Source: Synechococcus sp. AG-673-A03 (GTDB lineage Bacteria > Cyanobacteriota > Cyanobacteriia > PCC-6307 > Cyanobiaceae). From it: a stretch of 54,105 nucleotides of DNA. The translations under genes were made by a program, and so were the position numbers. Under the pieces are notes generated by a model. That model worked only from the letters and a program-made list of their open reading frames with translations. It was not told the origin of the DNA and did not search any database. The stretch spans positions 1 to 54,105 of the forward strand of contig QCTE01000008.1 of assembly GCA_003211275.1 (NCBI GenBank). The letters are read 5' to 3'. Numbering within the stretch: the first letter of the stretch is position 1; every line of letters begins with the position of its first letter. Of the stretch, positions 1 through 8,460 are shown piece by piece.

Positions 1-281
1 TGGCCACCGGCGCGGCCATCTGCGATCGTCAGTCGACCATCCCGCAAGCGAACCTGCAGACGCTGGAGGCGGCGTTCGTTGTTGGCGACGCCGTGCACCA
101 GCAGGGGTTGATCCCCATCGGCGCGCAGGATCAACTCCGAAGCTTCGGCCACCAAAACACGCATCTGAGGCTCCTGAGCGGTCACCGCAGTCCTGGCTTC
201 AGCAACCAGAGCAACCACTGCAACCGGCAGCATCAGAGCTACTCCAGCAGCAGCCCGACCGATGGAGATGTGCAGAACCAC
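1..281 (-). CDS. SpoIID/LytB-like protein, N-terminal part (gene runs off the window)
   Basis: Open frame running left off the window edge. It begins GTG at 281, with an alternative ATG at 233. The first ~35 residues are an arginine followed by an Ala/Val/Leu-rich stretch, which reads as a signal peptide or membrane anchor. Then comes MRVLVAEASELILRADGD and a basic segment. That opening strand pattern resembles the start of cyanobacterial SpoIID/LytB-domain proteins, which modulate or cut peptidoglycan outside the membrane. The conserved core lies beyond the window, so the family call is an inference from the N-terminus only. No clear ribosome binding site precedes the GTG. It is divergent from the RNase Z gene. 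Confidence 0.45.
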   Translation of the reverse strand, partial: MVLHISIGRAAAGVALMLPVAVVALVAEARTAVTAQEPQMRVLVAEASELILRADGDQPLLVHGVANNERRLQRLQVRLRDGRLTIADGRAGG

Positions 282-369
282 TCAGGAGGCCAATGGTTGC
301 TCAGTGTGCCCCGCCCAGCGGACTGCAGCCAGGCCTTCATGGCAGATTGACCATTGAGCCCACCATGCC

Positions 370-1341
370 GTGCAGGTCACCTTTCTCGGCACCAGTTCTG
401 GAGTCCCAACCCGAGCGCGCAACGTCTCAGCGGTGGCCGTGCGACTGTCTCAGCGCTCGGAACTGTGGTTGTTCGACTGTGGTGAAGGAACTCAGCATCA
501 GTTCCTGCGCAGTGATCTGAGGCTGTCGCAGCTCCGCAGGATCTTCATCACGCACATGCACGGTGACCACGTTTTTGGTCTTCCAGGCCTGCTGGCCAGT
601 CTTGGCCTGAGCGGCAGCAGTGATGGGGTTGATCTATACGGACCCGATCCTCTCGAGAGCTATCTGGAAGGAGTGTTGCGAACCAGCTCAACCAGGATCG
701 GGTATCCCCTCGAGGTGCACCAAGTCCGCAGTGCCGCTGAAGCGAATCGAATCGTTTTTGAGGACTCAGATCTCACCGTGCGGGCGACACCGCTGCACCA
801 TCGCGTTCCTGCCTATGCGTATCGCGTTGAGGAAAAACCGAAGCCCGGTCGCTTTGACATCCAAAAAGCTCAGGAGTTGGCGATCCCCCCCGGACCGGTT
901 TATGCGTCCCTCAAGCGGGGGGAAACCGTCGCTCTGGAGGATGGACGTCAGATCGACGGCAGAACGCTGTGCGGACCCGAAAAAGCCGGAGCAAGTCTTG
1001 TGTACTGCACGGACACCGTGTTCTGCGAAGCAGCCGTCACCCTGGCGAAGGGTGCAGACCTGCTCATTCACGAATCCACCTTTTCCCATGCGGAGGCCGA
1101 CATGGCGTTCCAGCGTCAGCACTCCACCAGCACGATGGCGGCCCAGACCGCGGCTGAAGCGGGTGTCGGCCAACTTGTGCTCACCCATCTCAGCCCCCGC
1201 TATGCGCCTGGGAACGCCGTGACAGCAGACGATCTGCTGGCAGAAGCCAGAGCCATTTTCCCGAACACGGTCCTGGCAAAAGACTTTCTCTGCCTCGATG
1301 TGACCGCTTCATCACGGACTACATGCTGCAACAGTTCGTGA
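370..1341 (+). CDS. rnz: Ribonuclease Z (tRNA 3'-end endonuclease)
   Basis: Predicted 323-residue metallo-beta-lactamase-fold RNase that cuts the 3' trailer from tRNA precursors. The protein opens [14 protein letters not shown], typical of the family. The zinc motif [13 protein letters not shown] gives His62, His64, Asp66 and His67. Further expected pieces are seen: [19 protein letters not shown], the exosite-like PGP region ([13 protein letters not shown]), [17 protein letters not shown] and the late LTHLSPRY histidine. Length matches the long-form bacterial RNase Z. The start is a GTG directly before QVTFLG; no better upstream start exists in frame. The psbV gene follows 87 bases downstream on the same strand. 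Confidence 0.93.
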   Translation: MQVTFLGTSSGVPTRARNVSAVAVRLSQRSELWLFDCGEGTQHQFLRSDLRLSQLRRIFITHMHGDHVFGLPGLLASLGLSGSSDGVDLYGPDPLESYLEGVLRTSSTRIGYPLEVHQVRSAAEANRIVFEDSDLTVRATPLHHRVPAYAYRVEEKPKPGRFDIQKAQELAIPPGPVYASLKRGETVALEDGRQIDGRTLCGPEKAGASLVYCTDTVFCEAAVTLAKGADLLIHESTFSHAEADMAFQRQHSTSTMAAQTAAEAGVGQLVLTHLSPRYAPGNAVTADDLLAEARAIFPNTVLAKDFLCLDVTASSRTTCCNSS

Positions 1342-1428
1342 TCGGTGGAGACTGAACAGCGTCAGTTTGATACTTCAGCGTGATACAAGAGCTTGGTGCG
1401 CTGTATCCATCTGTCTCGGGCATCCTTC

Positions 1429-1941
1429 ATGGTTCCTTTTCTCTCCAACCTGCGACAGTCGCTGAGCCGACTGCTGATCGTTCTGCCGGTGCTGGCTGTC
1501 TTGTGGATCAGCTCCCCCGCTCAGGCCGCCGCGTGGGATGCCGAGATACTGACCGTTCCTTCCGACCCTGAAGGCACCGCGGTGACCTTCAGCGAACAAC
1601 AGGTCAAGGCGGGACGCAAAGTGTTCAACACCAGCTGCGGCACATGCCATGCCGGCGGCATTACTAAGACCAACCAAAACGTTGGCCTCGATCCTGAGAC
1701 CCTGGCACTGGCCACACCATCGCGCGACAACATCGCCTCGCTGGTGGACTACTTGCAGGATCCCACCTCCTACGACGGCGAGTACAGCATTGCTGATCTT
1801 CACCCCAGCATGCGCAGCCGTGACCTCTATCCGGCAATGCGTGATCTCACCGACGAAGATCTAGAGCTGATGTCGGCCTACATCCTCGTGGCGCCGAAGG
1901 TGCTTGGCCAGGAATGGGGCGGCGGCAAGATTTACTTCTGA
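1429..1941 (+). CDS. psbV: Cytochrome c-550 of photosystem II (PsbV)
   Basis: 170-residue precursor of the lumenal extrinsic PSII subunit that stabilises the manganese cluster. Residues 1-34 form a signal peptide (basic start, hydrophobic LLIVLPVLAVLWI, then an AQA-A cleavage site). The mature part carries one haem motif, CGTCH at residues 70-74, and the family pattern GLDPETLALATP and VDYLQDPTSYDG. The histidine in DLHPSMRSRDLYP is the likely second haem ligand. The C-terminus GGKIYF is typical. I chose ATG 1429 over the in-frame GTG at 1393 because it gives a normal signal peptide. A long hairpin follows the stop codon. Confidence 0.96.
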   Translation: MVPFLSNLRQSLSRLLIVLPVLAVLWISSPAQAAAWDAEILTVPSDPEGTAVTFSEQQVKAGRKVFNTSCGTCHAGGITKTNQNVGLDPETLALATPSRDNIASLVDYLQDPTSYDGEYSIADLHPSMRSRDLYPAMRDLTDEDLELMSAYILVAPKVLGQEWGGGKIYF

Positions 1942-1948
1942 TTCGCAT

Positions 1949-1978
1949 GGATCGATCCGATCAACATCGGATCGATCC
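1949..1978 (+). terminator. 13-bp perfect stem-loop after psbV
   Basis: Perfect inverted repeat: 1949-1961 pairs with 1966-1978 around the 4-base loop CAAC, starting 8 bases after the psbV stop. No U-run follows, so it may be an RNA 3'-end stabiliser or part of a processed terminator and not a classical intrinsic terminator. Confidence 0.55.
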
Positions 1979-2007
1979 GCTGAACGAACTGGACAACTTG
2001 TGCGCTT

Positions 2008-2394
2008 TCAGGGTGAAAGATTGCCCGGATCCAGGGATCGAGGACGACGGCTGTACCACCACTCCTGCATCTCAGCCGTGAAGCGCATGGGGAAGAGAGT
2101 GAGCACAGTGACCGTTGGTCTCGATCCAGGTTGAAGCAATTCAACGGAATAAGACGGGCAACGACGCGAACCAAGATCAGCAACAAAGCGACGGCCCACC
2201 CGACGCCAGCTGGGCTCCTTGCTGCGCCATGCCAGCCGACAGCAGGGCCAGGGGAGTTCTTCGCGGTCGTAGAGGCGGCAGCAGGGCCCAATCACTCGAA
2301 AGCTGTACTGGCCTCCAGGGCTGGTGTGCACCGATCCATGATCAAGCAACCGTTCCACCTCAGGTCTCAACGGTGCGGCGGAAACGGCGGTCAT
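2008..2394 (-). CDS. Hypothetical protein, 128 residues (candidate gene)
   Basis: Unrecognised reading frame in the gap between psbV and petF, on the petF strand. The product starts MTAVSAAPLRPEVERLLDHG and is rich in Arg, Pro and Trp, with two CC pairs (GPCCRLYD and PWPCCRLAWRS). It has no membrane segment or signal peptide. Its length and protein-like composition make it more convincing than the competing frames here, but chance frames of this size occur in GC-rich DNA. The start at 2394 lies only about 35 bases past the petF terminator, so it would need its own promoter or read-through. It could be noncoding. Confidence 0.4.
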   Translation of the reverse strand: MTAVSAAPLRPEVERLLDHGSVHTSPGGQYSFRVIGPCCRLYDREELPWPCCRLAWRSKEPSWRRVGRRFVADLGSRRCPSYSVELLQPGSRPTVTVLTLFPMRFTAEMQEWWYSRRPRSLDPGNLSP

Positions 2395-2428
2395 CGGCAA
2401 GAGAGCCACGTGGCACCACACTGACAGC

Positions 2429-2455
2429 AAAAAGCCACCCCCGCGGGGAGGTGGC
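2429..2455 (-). terminator. Rho-independent terminator of petF
   Basis: On the minus strand a GC-rich stem (2434-2455, one bulged T, loop CGC) is followed by five T residues (2433-2429). It lies 44 bases beyond the petF stop at 2499. Confidence 0.85.
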
Positions 2456-2498
2456 AAACAACACTTTCGTCAGCGCTTGAAATCAAAAGGCCTGAAGC

Positions 2499-2798
2499 TC
2501 AGTAGAGCTCTTCCTCAGCATGGGTCTTGATGGTGCAGTCGGAGGTGGGATAGGCCACGCAAGTCAGCACGAATCCGGCTTCGATCTGATCGTCATCAAG
2601 GAAGCTCTGGTCAGACTGATCAACAGTGCCCGAGGTGATCTTGCCGGCACAGGTGGAACAGGCACCCGCACGGCATGAATAAGGCAGGTCAATGCCTTGC
2701 TCTTCAGCGGCATCGAGGATGTACTGATCGTCGGGAACCTCAATGGTCTTGTTGAGACCCTCGCTTTCGGAGACCAGGGTGACCTTGAAAGAAGCCAT
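2499..2798 (-). CDS. petF: [2Fe-2S] ferredoxin, plant type (PetF)
   Basis: 99-residue soluble electron carrier that takes electrons from photosystem I and passes them to ferredoxin-NADP reductase, nitrite reductase and other enzymes. The cluster ligands are Cys42, Cys47, Cys50 ([10 protein letters not shown]) and Cys80 ([10 protein letters not shown]). The acidic C-terminus EEELY and the DDDQIEAG segment match photosynthetic ferredoxins. ATG 2798 gives the standard MASFKVTL start and length. It is followed by its own terminator, and its leader holds a hairpin. A second, more divergent ferredoxin lies at 36452-36787. Confidence 0.96.
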   Translation of the reverse strand: MASFKVTLVSESEGLNKTIEVPDDQYILDAAEEQGIDLPYSCRAGACSTCAGKITSGTVDQSDQSFLDDDQIEAGFVLTCVAYPTSDCTIKTHAEEELY

Positions 2799-2817
2799 GG
2801 ATGGAGTGAATTTACAG

Positions 2818-2838
2818 AGGCTCGTAACAAACGAGCCT
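2818..2838 (-). promoter_or_regulatory. Hairpin in the petF 5' leader
   Basis: Perfect 8-bp inverted repeat (2818-2825 with 2831-2838, 5-base loop) ending about 20 bases upstream of the petF ATG on the minus strand. No U-run follows, so it is more likely an mRNA leader structure than a terminator of prmA. Confidence 0.45.
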
Positions 2839-2948
2839 ACCGGACTGATCATTTCTACATCGTCCAGGCGTCAAGGCACACGCTTCGACGCCTGTTTGGG
2901 TGTAAGGCCAATCAAAACCGAAGAATTTATAAGGCTCGCTTATCAAGG

Positions 2949-3833
2949 CTAGCGCCGAATCTCGAGCAAGCCCCATCGACCTTGCTCAGCAAGCGGCTCA
3001 ACCGACCAGCCCAGGCTCCCCAGCACTTCTATGAGCCTCGGTGCCTGTTCCACCAGCAGGCCACTCAGCAGCCCCCGGCCCCCAGGGCGGAGCACAGATT
3101 GAAAGTGAGGCGCAAGGGCCTCAATCACAGGAGCAAGGATGTTGCAGAGGAGCAGATCTGCAGGCTGACCCTCAAGCAACGTCGCCAGCACCTCTACCGA
3201 CCCCTGGCTCACCCTGAGCGCATCCACAGAACGGTCATTCAAAACCGCGTTGTCGGTCGTTGCTCTGACTGCCAGGGAATCGGTGTCGACTGACAGCACT
3301 TGACGAGCCCCAAGTCCGAGTGCCGCAAGTCCGAGCACTCCACTTCCGCAACCCAGATCCGCAACCCTCAAGCCTGAGGGGGGCTGTTGCTCAAGTGCTT
3401 CAAGACAGAGACGGGTGGTGGGATGACTTCCGGTTCCAAAGGCACTGCCTGGATCCATCCTCAAAACAAGCCTTTGGGCATGCTCGTCAGGCACATCAAG
3501 CCAGGCCGGCAGGATCAGCAGCCTCTCGCCCACAGGGTCTGGCTGCCAGTGCTTTTTCCAGCTGAGGCTCCAGTCTTCATCAGCTAGTTCATCCCAAACC
3601 GGCTGAGCCAGAGCGAGGCCGAAGGTTTCAGCCAGAGGCATAAGGCTGCTGATCAGCTCAGATCGCTGGTCCTCAGGCCATTCATGGGCCGGCAACCAGG
3701 CCAGAAGAGTGCGTTGATCAGGCGTCTCAGGGGCATGTTGTATGGCCACCCGGTGCAGACCGAGAACGTTCAGCTTCCAGAGAAGCGACTCCTCCAGCTC
3801 AGTCTGAACCGGCAGAGACAAACGCCACCACAT
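2949..3833 (-). CDS. prmA: Ribosomal protein L11 methyltransferase
   Basis: 294-residue SAM-dependent enzyme expected to trimethylate ribosomal protein L11. The N-terminal ~100 residues form the substrate-binding region (DEDWSLSWKKHWQP is a family signature). The catalytic domain carries GSAFGTGSHPTT near residue 130 and the SAM loop VADLGCGSGVLGLAA near residues 157-171. It also has the NILAPVI motif and a C-terminal GRWGLLEIRR. I chose ATG 3833, which shares one base with the serA stop (TGATG); a GTG three bases upstream is also possible. The overlap implies translational coupling to serA. Confidence 0.94.
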   Translation of the reverse strand: MWWRLSLPVQTELEESLLWKLNVLGLHRVAIQHAPETPDQRTLLAWLPAHEWPEDQRSELISSLMPLAETFGLALAQPVWDELADEDWSLSWKKHWQPDPVGERLLILPAWLDVPDEHAQRLVLRMDPGSAFGTGSHPTTRLCLEALEQQPPSGLRVADLGCGSGVLGLAALGLGARQVLSVDTDSLAVRATTDNAVLNDRSVDALRVSQGSVEVLATLLEGQPADLLLCNILAPVIEALAPHFQSVLRPGGRGLLSGLLVEQAPRLIEVLGSLGWSVEPLAEQGRWGLLEIRR

Positions 3834-5419
3834 CACAGCGTGACGGGATGGGCTTCCTGAATCCCGTTAATGCCGTTGATGGTGGCCAGAAGCGCAGGCG
3901 GAATCGGGTCATCAATACTGAGCACCATAACGGCATCTCCCCTCACAATCCTGCGCCCCACCTGCATTGAGGCGATGTTGACGTTGTGTTCACCCAACAG
4001 CGAGCCGAGATGGCCAATGATTCCAGGCATATCCCGATGGCGGGTGAACAACATGTGCCGGCTCGGCGGCACATTCACCGGGAATTCATCGATGGTGGTG
4101 ACTCGCAGTTCACCATCCGCGAACACCGCACCCGTCACACTGTGACCACCCTGTCCACCGCGGGTCGTGAGCTGCAGGGACCCCCCCGCAAAATCGCGGC
4201 TGGCATCGTCTTTAACCTCCAGCACGTGGATCCCGCGCCCCTTGGCCTCAAGAGAGGCATTGACGTAATTGATGCGCTCTCCGAGAGCGCTGGTGAGCAG
4301 TCCCTTGAGTGCTGCTACTACAAGGGGCTGGGAGGGATGGTTGGCGAACTCACCCTGAAGACGCACCTCCAGTTCCTGGACCTGGCCACCGCTCAGCTGA
4401 CTCACGAGTAGGCCGAGGGTTTCGGCGAGCTGCAGGTGGGGTTTTAGACGCTCCATGATCTCGGCGCTGAGACCTGGAATATTCACGGCACTGCGAGCTG
4501 GGAGTCCAAGCAGCACATCGCGGATCTGCTCAGCCACATCGGTGGCCACATTTTCCTGGGCTTCCTCGGTGGAAGCCCCGAGGTGAGGCGTCAACACCAG
4601 CCCGCGCTCGACTGCACGTAGTGGAGAGTCCTGGCCCAGAGGTTCAGAGGCGAAGACATCCAAACCGGCTCCGGCAATCACACCCTGATTAATGGCTTCG
4701 GCGATGGCAGCCTCATCAACAATGCCCCCCCGAGCACAGTTCACGATCCTGGCCGTCGATTTCATTGAGCGGAGAAGTTCCGCATTCACGAGATTTTCGG
4801 TATCGGGCGTTCTGGGTATATGCAGCGTGATGTAGTCGGCCTGACGGAACAGATCCTCCAGGGTCGTGAGTCGGACCTGCATCTGCTGAGCCCGGTCAGC
4901 GGAGATGAAGGGATCGAATGCGATCACCTCCATCCCCATCGCTTTGGCAACCTTGGCAACGTGTGATCCGATTTTGCCCAGACCCACAACTCCAAGAACC
5001 TTTTTGTAGAGCTCATTGCCCACATATTTCTTGCGGTCCCAGGCACCGGCTCGCATGGAGGCATGCGCCTGAGGCACGTGGCGAGACAGAGACAACAACA
5101 AGGCCAGGGCATGCTCCGCAGCCGCGATCGTGTTGCCCTCGGGTGAATTCACGACCAGCACACCTCTCTGGGTGGCGGCAGGAACATCAACATTGTCGAC
5201 CCCCACTCCGGCCCGACCGATGATGCGCAGACGGTCCGCCGCCTCGATCACATCGGCGGTGACCTGAGTGCCCGAGCGGATCATCAGAGCGTCGTAGTCA
5301 GCGATGATTGACTTGAGCTCGTCCCGAGACAGGCCTGTCCGCTGGTCCACCTGGGCAACCTGCCCGAGGATGTCGATCCCAGCCTGATCAATGGGGTCTG
5401 AAACAAGAACTTTGGTCAT
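3833..5419 (-). CDS. serA: D-3-phosphoglycerate dehydrogenase
   Basis: 528-residue enzyme for the first step of serine synthesis, 3-phosphoglycerate to 3-phosphohydroxypyruvate with NAD+. The order is substrate domain, Rossmann domain (GLGKIG at residues 146-151), catalytic signatures (NCARGGIVDE and HLGASTEEAQ), an intervening ASB domain, and a C-terminal ACT domain (RDMPGIIGHLGSLLGEHNVN). This is the long bacterial/plant form. The ACT domain suggests serine feedback, as known for relatives. It is followed by prmA with a one-base overlap, and is divergent from the gene at 5541. Confidence 0.97.
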   Translation of the reverse strand: MTKVLVSDPIDQAGIDILGQVAQVDQRTGLSRDELKSIIADYDALMIRSGTQVTADVIEAADRLRIIGRAGVGVDNVDVPAATQRGVLVVNSPEGNTIAAAEHALALLLSLSRHVPQAHASMRAGAWDRKKYVGNELYKKVLGVVGLGKIGSHVAKVAKAMGMEVIAFDPFISADRAQQMQVRLTTLEDLFRQADYITLHIPRTPDTENLVNAELLRSMKSTARIVNCARGGIVDEAAIAEAINQGVIAGAGLDVFASEPLGQDSPLRAVERGLVLTPHLGASTEEAQENVATDVAEQIRDVLLGLPARSAVNIPGLSAEIMERLKPHLQLAETLGLLVSQLSGGQVQELEVRLQGEFANHPSQPLVVAALKGLLTSALGERINYVNASLEAKGRGIHVLEVKDDASRDFAGGSLQLTTRGGQGGHSVTGAVFADGELRVTTIDEFPVNVPPSRHMLFTRHRDMPGIIGHLGSLLGEHNVNIASMQVGRRIVRGDAVMVLSIDDPIPPALLATINGINGIQEAHPVTL

Positions 5420-5540
5420 CCAGCGGCGGAGAGAAAGCCGTTCAGAAGTTTAGAGATCGGTCCGAACATCACTGTTGAGAAGGGAGATTGACTCACTCCG
5501 AACCCAAGCCCTCCGCTGAAGTCCTGGACTTCCGTGGAGA

Positions 5541-6098
5541 ATGGAAGTCCGCACCGCTCCGCTTATGCCCGTCTGCGTCCTGGTGCTTAAAGAACGCGCC
5601 GCCGCCGAGACTCTTGTCCAGGACCTTCAGGAGTCCGGTAAACCGCTCATCCGAGTCGTGCTGGTCGCACCTGAACAGGCTGAAGGCAATGAAGCGGGCC
5701 GCCTCAAGGCGGAACAGATTGACCAGGTCGATCTGCTGAACCCGAGCATGGCCCGCAGCCGCCGCCAGCGTTCCATGTCTCGCTGGCTGATGCCCTTCGG
5801 CTTCATGGCTGGGATGACCTTCACCCAGATCACCACGCTCGATACCTTTGCGCGCTTCGGTGCTACCGGAGAAGCACTGATCGGCGGCCTGCTCGGAATG
5901 GGCTCAGGATTGATGGGGAGCTACGCCGCGGCAGCAAGTGTTCCCTCCGACAACGAGGACGGAGTCCGTATCCTGCGCAACCGCCATAACGAGCAGTTTT
6001 GGTTGCTGCTGCTCGAAACCCCAGCAGGCCTTGAAGTGCCCTGGCAACTGGTTCAGAAAGTTCGTCCTCAGCAGGTGGTCCGCCTGAGTGAGCTGTGA
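5541..6098 (+). CDS. Conserved hypothetical membrane-associated protein, glycine-zipper type
   Basis: 185-residue protein I do not recognise by function. The N-terminal half looks like a small alpha/beta fold (VCVLVLKERAAAETLVQDL, IRVVLVAPEQ). After a basic stretch (RSRRQRSMSRWLMP) come hydrophobic segments with small-residue repeats (ALIGGLLGMGSGLMGSY), which resemble glycine-zipper helices that pack in membranes. The C-terminus returns to a soluble fold. Its stop overlaps the start of the PSII S4-domain gene (GTGA), so the two are probably cotranslated. A later ATG at 5565 is an alternative start. Confidence 0.75.
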   Translation: MEVRTAPLMPVCVLVLKERAAAETLVQDLQESGKPLIRVVLVAPEQAEGNEAGRLKAEQIDQVDLLNPSMARSRRQRSMSRWLMPFGFMAGMTFTQITTLDTFARFGATGEALIGGLLGMGSGLMGSYAAAASVPSDNEDGVRILRNRHNEQFWLLLLETPAGLEVPWQLVQKVRPQQVVRLSEL

Positions 6099-6874
6099 GT
6101 CTTCCTCGTGAGACGTTGATCGAAGGGCTCGCTGAGCCAGAGGCCATGCATCGCCTGATCGAACAGGCGGAAGAAGTGCTGCGCACCTGGCAACCGAGCT
6201 GGAGCGGCTTTTTAAGCGGCCCTGAACTGGAGGACTTGCGCCGCCTCGAGTCGCTCACTGAACTGCGAGTGGTCCGCGACGGTGGAAGACCAGACACCGA
6301 ACGCTGTCGTCTCCAGCTCAGTCGCAGCGATCAGGAACTGCCACCAGAACCGACTCCAATCTCTGGATTGAGGCTTGAGGGCAATTTCCTATTTGATCGG
6401 GCTGAACCGCAAGACATGCGCCAGGCCCTGATTGATCTTGGTGCAAAAGCTGATGGCCTCGGCGATCTTTGGCTTCGGGGAGATCGTGGCGCCCAGGCCG
6501 TCTGCACACCAGAGGCCGCACTTCATCTCAACGGCCTGACCGGACAAGTGCGCGACGTGACGCTGACCGGCGAGGCGGTCAGCATCGACGACTTGCAATG
6601 GCCCGCCCAAAGGCTGCCAAAGCGATTGACCAGCGTGGAGGCATCCTGCCGCCTTGATGCCATCGCCTCAGCGGGTTTCGGACTGTCTCGCTCCAAGGTG
6701 ATTCGTCAGATCAAGGATGGAAAGCTGCGGCTCAACTGGCATCCCGTTCGGCAGGCGAGTCGTGAGCTGAAAGTCGGCGACCGACTCAAGCTTCAGGACC
6801 GGGGAAGCGTGGAAGTCTTAAATCTCGAAATCACGAAACGCGATCGCTGGCGAGTGGAGATGCTGCGCCGGTGA
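6095..6874 (+). CDS. Photosystem II S4-domain protein (YlmH-like RNA-binding)
   Basis: 259-residue member of the cyanobacterial/plant PSII S4 family. Residues ~1-180 match the YlmH-like region (RLIEQAEEVLRTWQPSWSGF, LRLEGNFLFDRAEPQDMRQA). Residues ~190-250 form an S4 RNA-binding domain (LDAIASAGFGLSRSKVIRQI, LNWHPV, ELKVGDRLKLQDRGSVEV). The family is linked by name to PSII, but its molecular role is unclear; binding structured RNA is the safe inference. The GTG start overlaps the stop of the preceding gene by three bases, and this is the start that fits the family N-terminus. Confidence 0.88.
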   Translation: MSLPRETLIEGLAEPEAMHRLIEQAEEVLRTWQPSWSGFLSGPELEDLRRLESLTELRVVRDGGRPDTERCRLQLSRSDQELPPEPTPISGLRLEGNFLFDRAEPQDMRQALIDLGAKADGLGDLWLRGDRGAQAVCTPEAALHLNGLTGQVRDVTLTGEAVSIDDLQWPAQRLPKRLTSVEASCRLDAIASAGFGLSRSKVIRQIKDGKLRLNWHPVRQASRELKVGDRLKLQDRGSVEVLNLEITKRDRWRVEMLRR

Positions 6875-6947
6875 GCTGCTAACTTCAGTTCCATCCGGTT
6901 GGCAAGCGCTCAACCGTCACCGCAGATCCTCTGAAGGGTGAAAATGC

Positions 6948-7019
6948 GGGCGATTAGCTCAGAGGTAGAGCACTACCTTGACACGGTAGGAGTCACTGGT
7001 TCGATTCCAGTATCGCCCA
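6948..7019 (+). tRNA. tRNA-Val (anticodon GAC)
   Basis: 72-base cloverleaf. The acceptor stem GGGCGAT pairs fully with ATCGCCC, and the discriminator base is A. The D-arm AGCTCAGAGGTAGAGC is standard. The anticodon stem CTACC/GGTAG encloses loop TTGACAC, giving anticodon GAC (valine). The T-arm has GGTTCGATTCC. No CCA is encoded. It sits between the S4-domain gene and murD. Confidence 0.97.
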
Positions 7020-7047
7020 CTTCCCTCGTGAGCAGAGAACGAAAAGC

Positions 7048-8436
7048 ATGACCTTGAGTGTCGTGGTCGGACTCGGACGCTCTGGAATCGGGGCAGCCCG
7101 TCTGCTCAAGGCCCAGGGATCTGAGGTGGTGGTTCTCGAGAAGGCTGAGAACGTGGCTTGCACGCGAAAGTCCGCGGACCTCAGACAGCAGGGCATTGAT
7201 GTCCAGCTCGGACAACCTCTGGAGATCTCCAGTTTCGAGCCCTGGATCGATGAGATCGATCAGGTGGTGATCAGTCCTGGCATCGCCTGGACGCATCCAA
7301 CTCTTGAGGCCTTACGAACCCGGGGAGTTCCGGTGAAGGGAGAAATGGCTCTGGCCTGGGAGACCCTCAAGAAACATCCCTGGATTGGCATCACCGGGAC
7401 CAATGGGAAAACCACCGTGACCCATCTCCTCCACCACGTGCTCAACCATGGAGGGTTGAAGGCTCCTATGGCCGGGAATGTGGGGTATTCCGCCGCAGAA
7501 CTGGCTCTGGGTTGTCTTGAAGGCTCCAGCCCTCTGCCCGACTGGGTGGTCATGGAGATGAGCAGTTATCAGATTGAAGCGGCCAACGAAGTCGCTCCGC
7601 GCATCGGGATCTGGACGACGCTGACCCCTGACCACCTGGAGCGACATGGATCGCTAAACGCCTATCGAGCGATCAAGCGCGGACTGCTGGAACGATCCCA
7701 GCTGGCAATTCTCAATGGCGATGACCCTGAGATCAGCCGAACTCGCGGCGGCTGGGGAGACACCCAGGTGAGCTGGGTCAGAACCGGCCAGACACGCTCA
7801 TACAGCGCAAGCGATCGGTTGAGCTTGAGTGACGACGGCTGGGTCTGCGAAGGAGAGCGAAGACTCTTCTGCGCCGATGCTCTCTCCATGCCTGGAGAGC
7901 ACAACCGTCAGAACATGCTTCTGGTCACTGCAGCGGCTCTCGAAGCTGGATTAGCTCCGGAAACCATTGAATCAGCGTTGCGCTGCTTCGATGGGGTTCC
8001 CCATCGACTCGAATCGCTCGGAACAGTTCAAGGCGTTGCTGTGTTCAACGACAGCAAGGCAACCAATTACGACGCAGCTGCCGTGGGTTTGCAGTCCGTA
8101 CCCAATCCGGTGGTGCTGCTTGCAGGAGGTCAGACTAAACAAGGCGACGCTCAGCACTGGCTGCAACTTCTGAAGGAGCGCAGCAGCGCTGTTGTACTAT
8201 TCGGCGCCGGAGCAGAAGAACTGCGTGGCCTGATCGAAGCATCTGCCTTCCCCGGCGCTGTCACCACGCATCGAGGCCTGGATGAGGCTGTTCCGCACGC
8301 TCTGGAACTGGCCCGACAGCAGCAGGCTGCAAGCCTATTGTTGTCGCCTGCATGCGCAAGCTTTGATCAGTACTCCGATTTTGAAGCTCGTGGCAATCAC
8401 TTCCGGAAGCTGATCGAAATGAGTCGATCAACCTAG
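7048..8436 (+). CDS. murD: UDP-N-acetylmuramoyl-L-alanine--D-glutamate ligase
   Basis: 462-residue cytoplasmic Mur ligase that adds D-glutamate to UDP-MurNAc-L-Ala using ATP. The N-terminal nucleotide-sugar domain opens with VVGLGRSGIGAARLL. The ATPase loop ITGTNGKTTVTHLL lies near residue 113. The central domain carries VMEMSSYQIE and LTPDHLERHGS, and the C-terminal domain carries VFNDSKATNYDAA and LLAGGQTK. SPACASFDQYSDFEARG near the end is a MurD hallmark. The start is ATG 7048. The EVE-domain gene follows after 24 bases. Confidence 0.97.
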   Translation: MTLSVVVGLGRSGIGAARLLKAQGSEVVVLEKAENVACTRKSADLRQQGIDVQLGQPLEISSFEPWIDEIDQVVISPGIAWTHPTLEALRTRGVPVKGEMALAWETLKKHPWIGITGTNGKTTVTHLLHHVLNHGGLKAPMAGNVGYSAAELALGCLEGSSPLPDWVVMEMSSYQIEAANEVAPRIGIWTTLTPDHLERHGSLNAYRAIKRGLLERSQLAILNGDDPEISRTRGGWGDTQVSWVRTGQTRSYSASDRLSLSDDGWVCEGERRLFCADALSMPGEHNRQNMLLVTAAALEAGLAPETIESALRCFDGVPHRLESLGTVQGVAVFNDSKATNYDAAAVGLQSVPNPVVLLAGGQTKQGDAQHWLQLLKERSSAVVLFGAGAEELRGLIEASAFPGAVTTHRGLDEAVPHALELARQQQAASLLLSPACASFDQYSDFEARGNHFRKLIEMSRST

Positions 8437-8460
8437 TCTGGGAAAAATTTTTTAGACCGC

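Noticed and set aside
8437-8460. Terminator between murD and the EVE gene (AAAAATTTTTT)
   Set aside because: An AT palindrome with only a weak flanking GTCT/AGAC stem; no GC-rich stem, so not called.
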